Program-made: the position numbers and the translations under genes
Source: Amantichitinum ursilacus
Lineage (GTDB): Bacteria > Pseudomonadota > Gammaproteobacteria > Burkholderiales > Chitinibacteraceae
Reading direction: 5' to 3'
Assembly (NCBI RefSeq): GCF_001294205.1
Contig: NZ_LAQT01000004.1
Location: forward strand, 62,001-126,000
DNA length: 64,000 bases
Shown here: positions 38,291-47,203 of the stretch, one piece after another
Layout: each line of letters starts with the position of its first letter
Numbering within the stretch: the first letter of the stretch is position 1
The notes under the pieces: model-generated
What the model was told of the DNA's origin: nothing
Databases searched by the model: none
Seen by the model: the letters and a program-made list of their open reading frames with translations, nothing else

Positions 38291-38692
38291 ACGGTTTACG
38301 CCGAATATCGGCGCCAGGCGGCAGCCAGGGCCGCACTGGTATTGTTGCTGCGCCGCGGGTGGGGCCTTGCATGCACTATTTGCCCGGCGCAAGCACATAT
38401 GCACATGGCATAGCGCGGGGCGCGCTTGCATGCTGGCGGCGCTGCCCGGTCACAAGTGGTATTGCACATCGCGCCACAGTCTTGCGATAAACGGTATTAG
38501 CCATCGCGCTTAATCGCGGCGCTTAATTGGCGCCCAATAAAATTAATCGCGTAATTACCGTTTTTTGCTTATCTTTGCAGAAATGCGGATATATATGGCG
38601 CGACGCCGTATAAGGATTTTCGCATTTACCCCGTCGCCTGTGCTGTATTGATCGGGATTTTGCTTTTGGCCGCTTGAAAACATTGCGGCCCG
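38291..38692. other. 402-bp intergenic region, promoter-like, no gene recognised
   Basis: The left half is GC-rich. The right half (about 38490-38690) is AT-rich and contains a tandem GCGCTTAAT (at about 38507 and 38520) followed by TTAATCGCG, suggesting a regulator-binding region before the next gene. A minus-strand open frame crossing it lacks family likeness and a ribosome site and is not called. Confidence 0.4.
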
Positions 38693-39064
38693 ATGCCATC
38701 TCGCAGCAACAAAGAGGAACTTCTCTTTGCCTATGGTGCCGGACTACAGGCCGCATACAGCGGCGCTGACGCACGTTATTCGAGAGATCTGGATTCCATG
38801 ATTTATCCCGCATTACCCGAAGGCGTATTGCCGACCGATCACCCGTCCGTATTGTTTCTGACCCCCGCCGAGCGCGAGAAAAGAAATGGTGCGCCCCAAT
38901 CCGATGCAGCAGCACCGGTTGATGCGATTACGCGACGGATACAACGCCAGGCCGTACGCCGTGAAATTTTACTTAAAGTGACTGAGCGCGCGCGCATGCT
39001 TGGCGAATCGCCAGATCAATTGCTGGAATGGGTTTATGCCCAAATCCAGCCGGTGCAAGCCTGA
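38693..39064 (+). CDS. Hypothetical protein
   Basis: I do not recognise this 123-residue soluble protein. It is acidic in the first half (FAYGAGLQAAYSGADARYSRDLDSMIYPALPEG) and ends with a helical basic segment (DAITRRIQRQAVRREILLKVTERARMLGES). No signal peptide or membrane segment. No strong ribosome site precedes the ATG. The frame uses codons like its neighbours, which is the main support. Confidence 0.5.
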   Translation: MPSRSNKEELLFAYGAGLQAAYSGADARYSRDLDSMIYPALPEGVLPTDHPSVLFLTPAEREKRNGAPQSDAAAPVDAITRRIQRQAVRREILLKVTERARMLGESPDQLLEWVYAQIQPVQA

Positions 39065-39074
39065 CCGCCAGGCA

Positions 39075-39145
39075 TAAAAAAACCCCGCAGTGGCGGGGCT
39101 GGAAATTTCCATTTTGTATTGCCTGAGCGTGCTCACGATCAGACT
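39075..39145 (-). ncRNA. Candidate small RNA
   Basis: On the minus strand a promoter-like pair TTGCGC (39174-39179), 16 bp, TATAAT (39152-39157) predicts a start near 39145. About 70 nt further lies a hairpin (CCCCGCC ACT GCGGGG, 39082-39099) followed by seven T, a textbook intrinsic terminator that no minus-strand gene explains. Between them is a small dyad (TGAGC-GT-GCTCA, read on the plus strand at 39124-39135). The size and boundaries fit a bacterial sRNA. No known family was recognised. Confidence 0.4.
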
Positions 39146-39461
39146 CGTCCGATTATAAATGTTGCAGCGCAACGCGCAACCAATGCGGCCGCCACGGGCC
39201 CGCTGCTGCTCCATCAGCGGCAGCGCGAGCGTGGCAAGGAAATCCGGACACTCGATTCGACCCTGAGCGCCGCCTGGTTAGTCCGTCTGCCCGTTCAGGC
39301 TGGACCAACGGCGTAGCGCACGGGACGAGCGCAACCATCTCAATATTAATTTTCGCTTATATTGGCGCACAGCCATGTCGCGGCGTGCCCTGCCCATTTC
39401 ACGCGCCCGGTTTGGCCGCTCAAGGCTCAATACATCACAAAAAATAAAAGAGGAGCATCGC
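39146..39461. other. Intergenic region between candidate sRNA and lipoprotein gene
   Basis: This roughly 316-bp stretch holds the candidate sRNA promoter at its left end and presumably the promoter of the lipoprotein gene at its right end, where an AT-rich run (AATATTAATTTTCGCTTATATT, about 39340-39361) occurs. I see no gene in it; open frames here lack ribosome sites and family likeness. Confidence 0.35.
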
Positions 39462-39926
39462 ATGCGCCGATTCTGCCTGCCTGCCCTGTTCACGAGCGCA
39501 TTGCTATTGAGTGCGTGCGCTCTCGAACCCATAACCAGCCCCGAAATAGCCATGGGCAGCCCGATTGTGCTGCCCAATCGCGTGCCGACTTACGCGACCC
39601 TCGTCGTTGCCGCACCGGAAAAACCACGCCACAAACCCAAAGCGGCCAAAGCCAGCAAAGTGGCCAGCGCACGCGCTGCGCCAGGCAGTTTGTTTGCGCG
39701 CCTCAAGCCCGGCATGAGCCGCCGCCAAGTGGAAGCGCTGATCGGCTTGCCCGGCGACGTACGCAGCACACGTGCAGCGCAAGGCAAAGCGGCCAGCAGC
39801 CCGAGCGAACTGGTGGTGGTATCGGAAGAGACCTTTTACAAGCAGGAAGGCAGTCTGGTGTTTGGTAAAGGCGGCACAGTGTTAACGCGCATCAATGTGG
39901 ACACCGGCGCCAACGGCATTCAGTAA
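39462..39926 (+). CDS. Outer-membrane lipoprotein with BamE/SmpA-like domain
   Basis: The 154-residue precursor starts MRRFCLPALFTSALLLSAC, a lipoprotein signal with the lipobox LLSAC (Cys19 lipidated). A Lys/Ala/Pro-rich linker (about 52-75) leads to a small domain FARLKPGMSRRQVEALIGLPGDV, which resembles the SmpA/OmlA (BamE) fold. An AGGAG ribosome site sits 8 bp before the ATG. It is too divergent to be called BamE, and bamE normally lies near fur; a role in envelope assembly is only inferred. Its end overlaps the convergent lysR by 7 bp. Confidence 0.7.
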   Translation: MRRFCLPALFTSALLLSACALEPITSPEIAMGSPIVLPNRVPTYATLVVAAPEKPRHKPKAAKASKVASARAAPGSLFARLKPGMSRRQVEALIGLPGDVRSTRAAQGKAASSPSELVVVSEETFYKQEGSLVFGKGGTVLTRINVDTGANGIQ

Positions 39927-40852
39927 ACCGGCGGTTGGGAACGCGCCGCGATGCTCGCTTGCGGTAACAGCGTTTGCGTAACGATGTCGCGCAGCCGTTG
40001 CACGGCCGGTGCCGGGTTGGCGTGATGCCGGTGCAGCGCCAGTCCCAGCTGCGGTAAGGCGGGCAGTGGCGGCAACGCCGCGCTGACCGTGTTGCTATCC
40101 AATGCGCGCAAGCTGGAAGGCAGGCCTGCGGGCGTACGCACCGTCACCCCCAAACCTGCCGCCACCGCCGCCCATACGCCGCTAAGGCTGTGACTGGTAA
40201 ACGCAATGCGCCACGCAATCCCGGCCGCATCCAGCGCCGCGGTCGCTGCGCTACGCATCAGACACGGCGCGTCAAACACCACCAGTGGCAAGGGCTCGCC
40301 CGGCTGCAACAAAAGCGGCTGTGCGCGCGCGCCAATCCATTGCATCGGCCATTGCGATAAATGCTCCGACCACGACGAAGTGCCCACGCCCTCCCACGCC
40401 AGCGCCAGATCCAGTTGCCCGGTTTGTACTTGCTGCAGCAGCGTGGCGTTACGCGCCACTTGCGCTTCGATGCGCACGGCCGGATGCGCCCGGGCAAAGC
40501 GGCCTAGTACCTCGGGCAATAACTGCTCGCCAAAGTCCTCCTGCAAGCCAATCTTCACCACGCCATCCACTTGTGCGCCGCGTAATGCGCTGACTGCTTC
40601 ATCGTTCAGCGCCAGCAAACGCCGGGCGTAGGCCAGCAAGGTCTCGCCCGCGTCGGTGGGTACCACATTGCGACCGGCTTTACGCAACAACGGCAATCCT
40701 GCCTGCTCTTCCAGCTTTTTAAGTTGCGCGCTGACGGCCGAAGTGGAACGCCCCAGCGTCTCGGCCGCGCGGGCGTAGCTGCCCAGCTCAATGCCTGCGA
40801 CAAAGGTGCGCAGATTATCGATATCAAAGTGGGTGTGCGCCATCGCCATCAT
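39920..40852 (-). CDS. LysR-family regulator of the CMD/tautomerase cassette
   Basis: The 310-residue protein has a winged helix at about 8-68 (FDIDNLRTFVAGIELGSYARAAETLGRSTSAVSAQLKKLE) and a normal LysR effector domain. It is divergent from a three-gene cassette (CMD-family protein, tautomerase, DUF4865), 94 bp away. I recall this LysR/DUF4865/tautomerase grouping recurring in other proteobacteria, which points to local control. The inducer is unknown. Start ATG could be 40852 or one of two nearby in-frame ATGs (40849 to 40840). Confidence 0.85.
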   Translation of the reverse strand: MMAMAHTHFDIDNLRTFVAGIELGSYARAAETLGRSTSAVSAQLKKLEEQAGLPLLRKAGRNVVPTDAGETLLAYARRLLALNDEAVSALRGAQVDGVVKIGLQEDFGEQLLPEVLGRFARAHPAVRIEAQVARNATLLQQVQTGQLDLALAWEGVGTSSWSEHLSQWPMQWIGARAQPLLLQPGEPLPLVVFDAPCLMRSAATAALDAAGIAWRIAFTSHSLSGVWAAVAAGLGVTVRTPAGLPSSLRALDSNTVSAALPPLPALPQLGLALHRHHANPAPAVQRLRDIVTQTLLPQASIAARSQPPVY

Positions 40853-40946
40853 CCTGTTTTATCGAACTATACATCCATAACTTTCCAATTTTCAGGACAG
40901 ATTGAGCGCGTTAAGGTGGCTGCATGTCAACCGCGGAGAGTTAACG

Positions 40947-41285
40947 ATGGAAAACGCAAGCAGCATGCGCGGCATGGGCCAGGCCGGCTTTGGCCAGATC
41001 GCGCCGCATTTTGCCGAGATTACCGACGCCGTTTTATTTGGCGATATCTGGCAGCGGCCGCAGCTCACGCCACGCGATCGCAGCCTGATTACGGTCGCCG
41101 CGCTGGTGGCGCTGTATCGCACCGAACAACTGCCGTTTCATCTGCAGCGCGCCTTGTTGCATGGCGTAACGCAGGCGGAACTGGTCGAACTGATCACGCA
41201 TCTGGCGTTTTATTCCGGCTGGCCTACGGCGGCCTCAGCACTAGCCGCCCTACAAAACCTGCCCAACCCCGCCACCGGAGAATAA
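40947..41285 (+). CDS. Carboxymuconolactone decarboxylase-family protein
   Basis: The 112-residue all-helical protein matches the CMD family pattern: FGDIWQRPQLTPRDRSLITVAALVALYRTEQLPFHLQRAL, then GVTQAELVELITHLAFYSGWPTA. No redox Cys-x-x-Cys is present, so it is of the decarboxylase-like type and not AhpD. The reaction is unknown. First gene of the cassette, 2 bp before the tautomerase gene. ATG at 40947 has GGAGAG upstream. Confidence 0.85.
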   Translation: MENASSMRGMGQAGFGQIAPHFAEITDAVLFGDIWQRPQLTPRDRSLITVAALVALYRTEQLPFHLQRALLHGVTQAELVELITHLAFYSGWPTAASALAALQNLPNPATGE

Positions 41286-41287
41286 AT

Positions 41288-41677
41288 ATGCCTTTCGCCC
41301 ATATCCATTTAAACGCCAGCCAGCCGGTCGAATGGCTGGATGCAATTTCGAGCCAGTTGCAAACCGCGCTCGAAACCACGTTTGAGGTACCGGCCAACGA
41401 TCTATTCCAGGCCTTCTACCGGCATCAGCCCGGTGAATTGCGCTATCACCCCACCTACCTGGGCGGCCCGCGCACCGAGCAATTTGTGCTGATCCATCTG
41501 TTTACCGGCCGCGCACGCAGCAATGCCGTCAAACAGACGTTTTATGCGCGACTGGTGCAGTTGCTGGGCGTGACACCGGGCATTGCGCCGGAGAATGTGA
41601 TGATCCTGATCAACGACATGCCGATGAGTAACTGGTCATTTGGTGGCGGTGTGTCTGCCGCGCCGCAGGAGGCGTAA
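41288..41677 (+). CDS. Tautomerase-family protein
   Basis: The 129-residue protein starts Met-Pro-Phe; removal of Met would expose Pro1, the catalytic base of the 4-oxalocrotonate tautomerase superfamily. Length, internal pattern (RTEQFVLIHLFTGRARSNAVKQTFYARLVQLLG) and the ending PENVMILINDMPMSNWSFGGG fit the cis-CaaD/MSAD-like long tautomerases. Substrate unknown. It sits 2 bp from each neighbour, so the three genes form one operon. Confidence 0.85.
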   Translation: MPFAHIHLNASQPVEWLDAISSQLQTALETTFEVPANDLFQAFYRHQPGELRYHPTYLGGPRTEQFVLIHLFTGRARSNAVKQTFYARLVQLLGVTPGIAPENVMILINDMPMSNWSFGGGVSAAPQEA

Positions 41678-41679
41678 TC

Positions 41680-42246
41680 ATGCTGGCCATGCAATATCGC
41701 TTTGTGCTGCCCGCCGATTACGACATGGACATCATTGCGCGGCGCATAGCGGATAAAGGCCCGTTGCTGGATGACTTTGACGGCTTGATTCTCAAAGCCT
41801 ATCTAAGCAGTCGCCGCGACACTGCCCACGCGCCGGCCGCAGAAAATAGCTACGCCCCGTTTTATCTATGGCAAGACAGCGCCGCGATGTTCCGCTTTTT
41901 AAGTGGCCCCGGCTTCAAAGCGCTGACGCAAGATCTGGGCTGGCCCATCATCCAGACCTGGGCAGTGCTCGACAGCTGGTTTGCCCCCGATGCACGCAGC
42001 GCCCGTTACGCCGCATGCAGTCTGAATCCGATTACGCCGTACTCCGACCTGGCCCGATTACGCGAACCCATCCCGAAAACGCCCGATTTGCTGGGCTGGA
42101 TCAGTGGTTTCGAAATGGTGACATGGCATCAGGTAAAATTCACACTATGGCGCGAGGCCACTTTAGCGAATACGGGGGCCGCCGATGATCGGCGCTGGCA
42201 GGTTGGCCATATCGCAGCGCCAGCATTGGCGCGGCCTGGCGCTTAG
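41680..42246 (+). CDS. DUF4865-family protein
   Basis: The 188-residue soluble protein matches the DUF4865 pattern: MQYRFVLPADYDMDIIARRIADKGPLLDDFDGLILKAYL, YAPFYLWQDSAAMFRFLSG and QTWAVLDSWF. The family has no known function. It resembles small ABM/monooxygenase-like barrels in having a conserved Tyr/Trp core, but that is conjecture. A GGAGG ribosome site precedes ATG at 41680. Last gene of the LysR-controlled cassette. Confidence 0.8.
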   Translation: MLAMQYRFVLPADYDMDIIARRIADKGPLLDDFDGLILKAYLSSRRDTAHAPAAENSYAPFYLWQDSAAMFRFLSGPGFKALTQDLGWPIIQTWAVLDSWFAPDARSARYAACSLNPITPYSDLARLREPIPKTPDLLGWISGFEMVTWHQVKFTLWREATLANTGAADDRRWQVGHIAAPALARPGA

Positions 42247-42307
42247 GTAGCGATCGCCGTTTATCGCGCTCAACGGCATAGGTAACGCTGCCTAGGTAGA
42301 ACGCCGT

Positions 42308-42356
42308 ATGTAATATTGCTACATGGTTTTTGCGGTAGTTTCTTTAGTTTAACTAC
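42308..42356. promoter_or_regulatory. Two dyads upstream of a small membrane protein gene
   Basis: ATGTA-N7-TACAT (42308-42324) and GTAGTT-N10-AACTAC (42335-42356) lie in an AT-rich stretch 45-95 bp before the small gene at 42402. They look like operator sites; the cognate regulator is unknown. Confidence 0.4.
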
Positions 42357-42401
42357 ACGTTTATGATCGCTACATACCCCAACGCCACAAGGCTAACGAT
42401 C

Positions 42402-42581
42402 ATGATCACGCAACCTCGTACTACTGAGCCCGCTCCGGTTGTGCGCGTCGCCGGCTGGCAGATTCTGGTAATGCTGATGATGATCGTCGGCGTCGGCTTC
42501 TCGTTTTACAAGGCAGGCACCGGCAGCGATTATTACACCGAAGCGGCGGCATCGACCCCGGCGCAGGTGGCGATCAAATAA
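42402..42581 (+). CDS. Small single-span membrane protein, hypothetical
   Basis: The 59-residue protein (MITQPRTTEPAPVVRVAGWQ...) has one membrane segment at about residues 18-36 (WQILVMLMMIVGVGFSFYKAG) and a short polar C-terminus. ATG at 42402 is preferred, with AAGG about 12 bp upstream; an in-frame ATG at 42363 would add 13 residues. It has its own strong terminator and AT-rich promoter region with dyads, which supports it being a real, separately regulated gene. Confidence 0.55.
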   Translation: MITQPRTTEPAPVVRVAGWQILVMLMMIVGVGFSFYKAGTGSDYYTEAAASTPAQVAIK

Positions 42582-42622
42582 TCGCCCGCGCGCTTGCAAC
42601 CCGCGCGCTACGCGTAATTAAT

Positions 42623-42660
42623 AAAAAACGGGCAGATTGCTGATCTGCCCGTTTTTTTTT
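42623..42660. terminator. Strong terminator between small membrane gene and mmsA
   Basis: A 15-bp stem AAAAAACGGGCAGAT/ATCTGCCCGTTTTTT with a 5-nt loop continues into a 10-T run. The A-run on the left lets it serve mmsA on the minus strand too. Confidence 0.9.
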
Positions 42661-42677
42661 ATGGCCGCTGCACCACA

Positions 42678-44201
42678 TCACTTCATCGTCGGCATCACAA
42701 ACTCGGCCCCGGCCGCTACGTTATCCGGCCAACGTTCGGTGATGGTTTTAAGCCGCGTATAAAAGCGCACACCTTCCGGGCCATGCATATGGTGGTCGCC
42801 AAACAGCGAGGCTTTCCAGCCGCCAAAGCTATGGAACGCCATAGGCACCGGAATCGGCACATTCACCCCCACCATGCCAATCTGCACATGGCTGGCAAAA
42901 TGCCGCGCCGTCGCCCCGTCGCGAGTGAAAATGGCCGCGCCATTGCCAAACTCGTGGGCGTTAACCAGATTTAGCGCGGTCGCGTAATCGGGCGCGCGCG
43001 TTATCGCCAGGACCGGGCCAAAGATTTCTTCGCGATAGATTTTCATGCTGGGGGTAACGTGATCAAACAAGCTGCCGCCCAGAAAGAAACCGGCCTCGTG
43101 CCCGGCCACGTGCAGACCGCGACCATCCACCACCAGATCGGCGCCTTCCGCCACGCCACTATCGATATAGCCACGCACCTTGTCGCGGTGCGGCGCGCTA
43201 ATCAGCGGGCCCATTTCCGCCTGACTATCCAGCGAATACGACACACGTAATTTAGCCAGCCGCGCCACCAGTTTTTCGCGCAACGCATCGGCCGTCGCCG
43301 CGCCCACGGGCACCACCACCGAAATCGCCATACAGCGCTCGCCCGCCGCGCCATAAGCCGCGCCCATCAAGGCATCGGCGGCCTGATCGAGATCGGCATC
43401 GGGCATCACTACCATGTGATTTTTGGCGCCACCCAGCGCTTGCACACGTTTGCCATTGGCGGTGCCGCGTTGGTAGATATAACGCGCGATGGGCGTCGAA
43501 CCGACAAAGCTCAGCGCCTGGACGTCCGGATGGTCCAACAAGGCGTCCACCGCCACCTTGTCCCCTTGCACCACGTTAAATACGCCATCCGGCAGGCCCG
43601 CCTGTTTAAGCCATTGCGCCAGCAACAGCGACGCGCCGGGCACGCGCTCGGACGGCTTCAGCACAAAGCAATTGCCGCTGGCCAGCGCCACCGGAAACAT
43701 CCACAGCGGCACCATCGCCGGAAAGTTGAACGGCGTGACGCCCGCCACCACGCCCAGCGGCTGACGCAAGGAATAGCTATCAACGCCGGTGCCGACGTTT
43801 TCGGTCATCTCGCTTTTAAGTAACGACGGGATACCGGTGGCAAACTCCACCACCTCCAGCCCGCGCTGGATTTCGCCGACGGCGTCGGCCAGCACTTTGC
43901 CATGCTCGGTCGCGATCAGATGCGCCAGCGTATCGATATTGTCTTCAACGATCTGGCGAAAGCGGAACATCACCCGCGCGCGGCGCAGCGGCGGCGTGGC
44001 AGCCCAGGCCGGAAACGCCGCTTTGGCACTGGCCACGGCGCTGGCCACTTCGTCCACATTGGCCAGGCTAACGCGGCCACTGACTTTACCCTCGGCCGGG
44101 CAAAACACTTCGCCAAAGCGGTCGGACTGACCCGCGACGGCCAGGCCATTAATCCAGTGGCCGGCCAGCTTGAGTTGTTGCAAATCTTGATTGGATGTCA
44201 T
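42678..44201 (-). CDS. mmsA: CoA-acylating methylmalonate-semialdehyde dehydrogenase
   Basis: MmsA oxidises methylmalonate semialdehyde or malonate semialdehyde to propionyl-CoA or acetyl-CoA with NAD+ and loss of CO2. The 507-residue protein has the family landmarks: [54 protein letters not shown], and the catalytic Cys in [14 protein letters not shown] at 44201 follows the aminotransferase stop by 13 bp, so both are co-transcribed. Together they suit beta-alanine or beta-aminoisobutyrate breakdown. Confidence 0.93.
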   Translation of the reverse strand: MTSNQDLQQLKLAGHWINGLAVAGQSDRFGEVFCPAEGKVSGRVSLANVDEVASAVASAKAAFPAWAATPPLRRARVMFRFRQIVEDNIDTLAHLIATEHGKVLADAVGEIQRGLEVVEFATGIPSLLKSEMTENVGTGVDSYSLRQPLGVVAGVTPFNFPAMVPLWMFPVALASGNCFVLKPSERVPGASLLLAQWLKQAGLPDGVFNVVQGDKVAVDALLDHPDVQALSFVGSTPIARYIYQRGTANGKRVQALGGAKNHMVVMPDADLDQAADALMGAAYGAAGERCMAISVVVPVGAATADALREKLVARLAKLRVSYSLDSQAEMGPLISAPHRDKVRGYIDSGVAEGADLVVDGRGLHVAGHEAGFFLGGSLFDHVTPSMKIYREEIFGPVLAITRAPDYATALNLVNAHEFGNGAAIFTRDGATARHFASHVQIGMVGVNVPIPVPMAFHSFGGWKASLFGDHHMHGPEGVRFYTRLKTITERWPDNVAAGAEFVMPTMK

Positions 44202-44214
44202 GCGGGGGCCTTGG

Positions 44215-45558
44215 TCAGTGATTGGGCACGCTGCGGATCAGGTCGCGCAGGCAGGCAGTCATGGTTTCGATTTCGGCAGGCTGGGCAATAAACGGTGGGC
44301 CCATCGCCACGGTGTCGCCGGTCACGCGGAACAGATGGCCTTTTTGCAAACCGGCCTCAAACACGCGATAGCCGCGCAAACCAGGCTGACCGGGGATGGG
44401 CGCCAGGTCCACTGCCGCCGCCAGGCCCATATTGCGGATATCGGTGATGCTGCTTTCATCGCGCAAGGCATGTACCGCATTTTCGAGCACGGGTTCCAGT
44501 GCGCGTGCATGCTGCAAATGGCCTTCACTATCGATCAGATCAAGCACCGTATTGCCCACAGCCGCCGCGAGCGGGTGGCCGGAATAGGTGTAGCCGTGCA
44601 TGAATTCCACCGCGTGAGCCGGGCCGGTCATAAAGGCCTGATAGATTTCGGGACGCACAATCACGCCGCCCAAGGGCACCACGCCATTGGTGATGGTTTT
44701 GGCAAAGCAGATCATGTCGGGCGTCACCCCAAAGCGCGATGCGGCGAACCAGTCGCCCAGGCGGCCAAAGCCGCAAATCACTTCATCAAAAATCAGCAAA
44801 ATGCCGTGCCGGGTGCAGATGTCGCGCAAGCGCTGCAGGTAGCCTTCGGGCGGTGCCAGGACGCCGGTTGAACCCGCCATCGGCTCAACGATAACCGCGG
44901 CAATCGACGAGGCATCGTGCAAAGCCACCAGCTTTTCCAGTTCGTCGGCCAGATGGGCGCCCCATTTGGGCTGGCCGCGGCTGAATGCCATTTCCGACAG
45001 ATTATGCGTATGCGGCAAATGGTCGACGCCATTGAGCATCAGCGGCGCAAACATCTTGCGGTTGGCCACCATGCCGCCCACCGACACGCCGCCAAAGCCG
45101 ACGCCGTGATAGCCGCGCTCGCGCCCGATCATGCGAAACCGCGTGGCTTCGCCGCGCAGACGGTGATAGCCGATGGCGATCTTGAGCGCGGTATCAATCG
45201 ATTCCGAGCCGGAATTGGTAAAGAACACATGATCAAGCCCAGCCGGTGCGCGCTCGGCAATGCGCTCGGCCAGGCGTAAGGTCTGCGGATTGGAAAACTG
45301 GAAACCGGTACCGTAATCCAGCGTTTCAGCCTGGCGTTTTAACGTTTCCACAATGGCGGGATGGCCATGGCCCAGCGGCGTGCACCACAAGCCCGACAAG
45401 CAATCAAACAGCGTCTGGCCGGCCGCATTCTGGTAATACGCGCCTTTGGCCGACACCAGCGTGCGTTGTGCCGGGTTGTCCTTAAAGGCGCGGTTGCCCG
45501 TAAATGGCAACCAGGCGGCTTCGGCATTGATGACGGGGATGTCGTGCGTGGTGCCCAT
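44215..45558 (-). CDS. Omega-amino acid (beta-alanine type) pyruvate aminotransferase
   Basis: The 447-residue class III PLP aminotransferase has the cofactor motif [32 protein letters not shown], and the PLP lysine in [15 protein letters not shown]. Pattern and length fit omega-amino acid:pyruvate transaminases, which make malonate semialdehyde from beta-alanine for MmsA. Substrate choice cannot be proved from sequence. AGGAG precedes the ATG. The divergent MocR gene at 45749 is the likely regulator. Confidence 0.88.
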   Translation of the reverse strand: MGTTHDIPVINAEAAWLPFTGNRAFKDNPAQRTLVSAKGAYYQNAAGQTLFDCLSGLWCTPLGHGHPAIVETLKRQAETLDYGTGFQFSNPQTLRLAERIAERAPAGLDHVFFTNSGSESIDTALKIAIGYHRLRGEATRFRMIGRERGYHGVGFGGVSVGGMVANRKMFAPLMLNGVDHLPHTHNLSEMAFSRGQPKWGAHLADELEKLVALHDASSIAAVIVEPMAGSTGVLAPPEGYLQRLRDICTRHGILLIFDEVICGFGRLGDWFAASRFGVTPDMICFAKTITNGVVPLGGVIVRPEIYQAFMTGPAHAVEFMHGYTYSGHPLAAAVGNTVLDLIDSEGHLQHARALEPVLENAVHALRDESSITDIRNMGLAAAVDLAPIPGQPGLRGYRVFEAGLQKGHLFRVTGDTVAMGPPFIAQPAEIETMTACLRDLIRSVPNH

Positions 45559-45612
45559 GCGCTGCTCCTATCGATAATGCTCAACAGCCTAAAACCCGCG
45601 CTGCCGATTGCC

Positions 45613-45739
45613 TATATACAGTGCGACGGTTAAGCGCTGGGGCTGTCTATAGCGATGCAGCAATACAGTTGGCCGGAGATGGCTTGCTTGCGCGGCGATA
45701 TAACGATCTGGCACAGTAAGACGCATCAATCTGTATATA
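45613..45739. promoter_or_regulatory. Repeated CTGTATATA half-sites in the aminotransferase / MocR gap
   Basis: TATATACAG (45613-45621) and its exact complement CTGTATATA (45731-45739) bracket the gap. Related copies CTGTCTATA (45643-45651) and ATACAG (45663-45668) lie between them. MocR regulators bind repeated half-sites in such divergent regions, so these are the probable sites. Confidence 0.5.
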
Positions 45740-45748
45740 AACACTGCC

Positions 45749-47146
45749 ATGACCGAATCGCTGTCGCTGCGTCTTGATCCTGCCCATACCCTGCCCTTGG
45801 TAAGCCAGTTACACGATGCATTGGCGCGTCGCATTGAGAGCGGCGCGCTGCGGCCCGGCACCCGCTTGCCCTCGGTGCGCACGTTGGCGCGCGAATGCGA
45901 GATCAGCACGCTGACGGCGACCAATGCCTATAACCGGCTGGTGGCGTCGGGGCATGTGGAGGCACGTCGGGCCAGCGGCTATTTTGTGCTGGCACGCACC
46001 CGCAAACGCAATGCAGCCCCGACTGCCGGCCCGCGCGCGCAAGACGCACTACTGCTATTACAACGCGTGTACGGCGACGACAGCCTGACGCTGCAAGCCG
46101 GTAGTGGCTGGCTGCCCGAAACGCTAGTGTTTGCCGATGGCATCAAACATGGCCTGGCGACGCTGGCGCGACGACAACCGAGCGCCTTCACCCGATACGG
46201 CCATGCCTATGGTTATGTGCCGCTGCGACAGCAAATCCAGACCCGGCTTGCCGCACGCGAAATCGAAGCCGCCGAACAACAGATTGTGCTGACCCACGGC
46301 GCCAGCCACGCGCTGGACCTGATCGCGCGCGCCTTGTTGCAAACCGGCGATACCGTACTGGTGGACGATCCCGGTTATTGCAATTTGCTGCCCGGCTTAC
46401 GCGCGCTGGGCGTCAATATCATCGGCGTGCCGTTTACCGCGCAGGGCCCCGACCCGCTGGCGCTGGAACAGATCGCACGCCAGCACCAACCCAAGGCGTT
46501 TTTTACCAATAGCAATCTGCAAAACCCGAGCGGCGCATGCTGTACGCCAGCGACCGCCCACCGCCTGCTGCAACTGGCCGAGCAGCATGATTTTTATATT
46601 GTGGAAGACGACATTTTTGCCGAGCTGCACCCCGGCACCGCGCATAGCATCGCCAGCCTGGACCAGTTGCGGCGCGTCATCCACGTCGGCAGTTTTTCCA
46701 AAACCATCTCGCCCGCATTACGCGTCGGCTTTATTGCGTGCGAGACCGGACTCGCGGAGCGGCTGGTATCGCTAAAAATGGCGCAAGGCCTGACCACTTC
46801 CGAAATCAACGAACAACTGGTGCACGTCATCCTGAGCGAAGGCACGTTGCGTGGGCATTTAACGCGTGTGCGCACGCGGCTGGCGCAAGCGCAGCAGCAA
46901 GTTAGCGAGGCGTTATTGGCGGCGGGCTATCAGTTGGCGCATCGGCCAGTGGGCGGGATGTTTTTGTGGGCGGGCGTGCCCGATGGGGTCGAGGTGAACC
47001 GGCTGGTGGAGCAGGCGTCGGCTGAGGGCATCTTGTTGGCGCCGGGTTATTTGTTCCGGCCCGATTTACGTGCCGAAGCGGCCTTGCGTATCAATGTGGC
47101 GCATGCCGACAACGCGGCGTTTTATCGCTTTTTGCAGCGCCAATAA
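45749..47146 (+). CDS. MocR-type regulator (GntR helix-turn-helix fused to aminotransferase-like domain)
   Basis: The 465-residue protein has a GntR winged helix at about 12-80 (LVSQLHDALARRIESGALRPGTRLPSVRTLARECEIS) and a fold-type I aminotransferase domain (about 105-465). The PLP lysine is in VGSFSKTISPALRVGF, and the Asn-Pro-Ser-Gly motif is present. Such proteins sense PLP-linked amino acids and control nearby transporters or aminotransferases; the divergent omega-aminotransferase-mmsA pair is the likely target. Confidence 0.9.
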   Translation: MTESLSLRLDPAHTLPLVSQLHDALARRIESGALRPGTRLPSVRTLARECEISTLTATNAYNRLVASGHVEARRASGYFVLARTRKRNAAPTAGPRAQDALLLLQRVYGDDSLTLQAGSGWLPETLVFADGIKHGLATLARRQPSAFTRYGHAYGYVPLRQQIQTRLAAREIEAAEQQIVLTHGASHALDLIARALLQTGDTVLVDDPGYCNLLPGLRALGVNIIGVPFTAQGPDPLALEQIARQHQPKAFFTNSNLQNPSGACCTPATAHRLLQLAEQHDFYIVEDDIFAELHPGTAHSIASLDQLRRVIHVGSFSKTISPALRVGFIACETGLAERLVSLKMAQGLTTSEINEQLVHVILSEGTLRGHLTRVRTRLAQAQQQVSEALLAAGYQLAHRPVGGMFLWAGVPDGVEVNRLVEQASAEGILLAPGYLFRPDLRAEAALRINVAHADNAAFYRFLQRQ

Positions 47147-47148
47147 CA

Positions 47149-47186
47149 AAGGCCGGGGCACGAATCCAACATCGTGCCCCGGCCTT
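47149..47186. terminator. Terminator between MocR gene and DUF2185 gene
   Basis: A perfect 15-bp stem AAGGCCGGGGCACGA/TCGTGCCCCGGCCTT with an 8-nt loop lies between convergent genes. The flanks (AACA and GTT) extend it but give little T-run. Confidence 0.75.
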
Positions 47187-47203
47187 GTTGGCCAGCGTGT
47201 TAT

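Noticed and set aside
38523-38915. Minus-strand 130-codon frame
   Set aside because: Crosses an AT-rich promoter-like region and the opposite-strand gene at 38693; composition is unlike a real protein.
39220-39270. tRNA-like or SRP-RNA-like stretch near the candidate sRNA
   Set aside because: The sequence faintly resembles a T-arm and an SRP loop, but no acceptor stem or full fold can be drawn.
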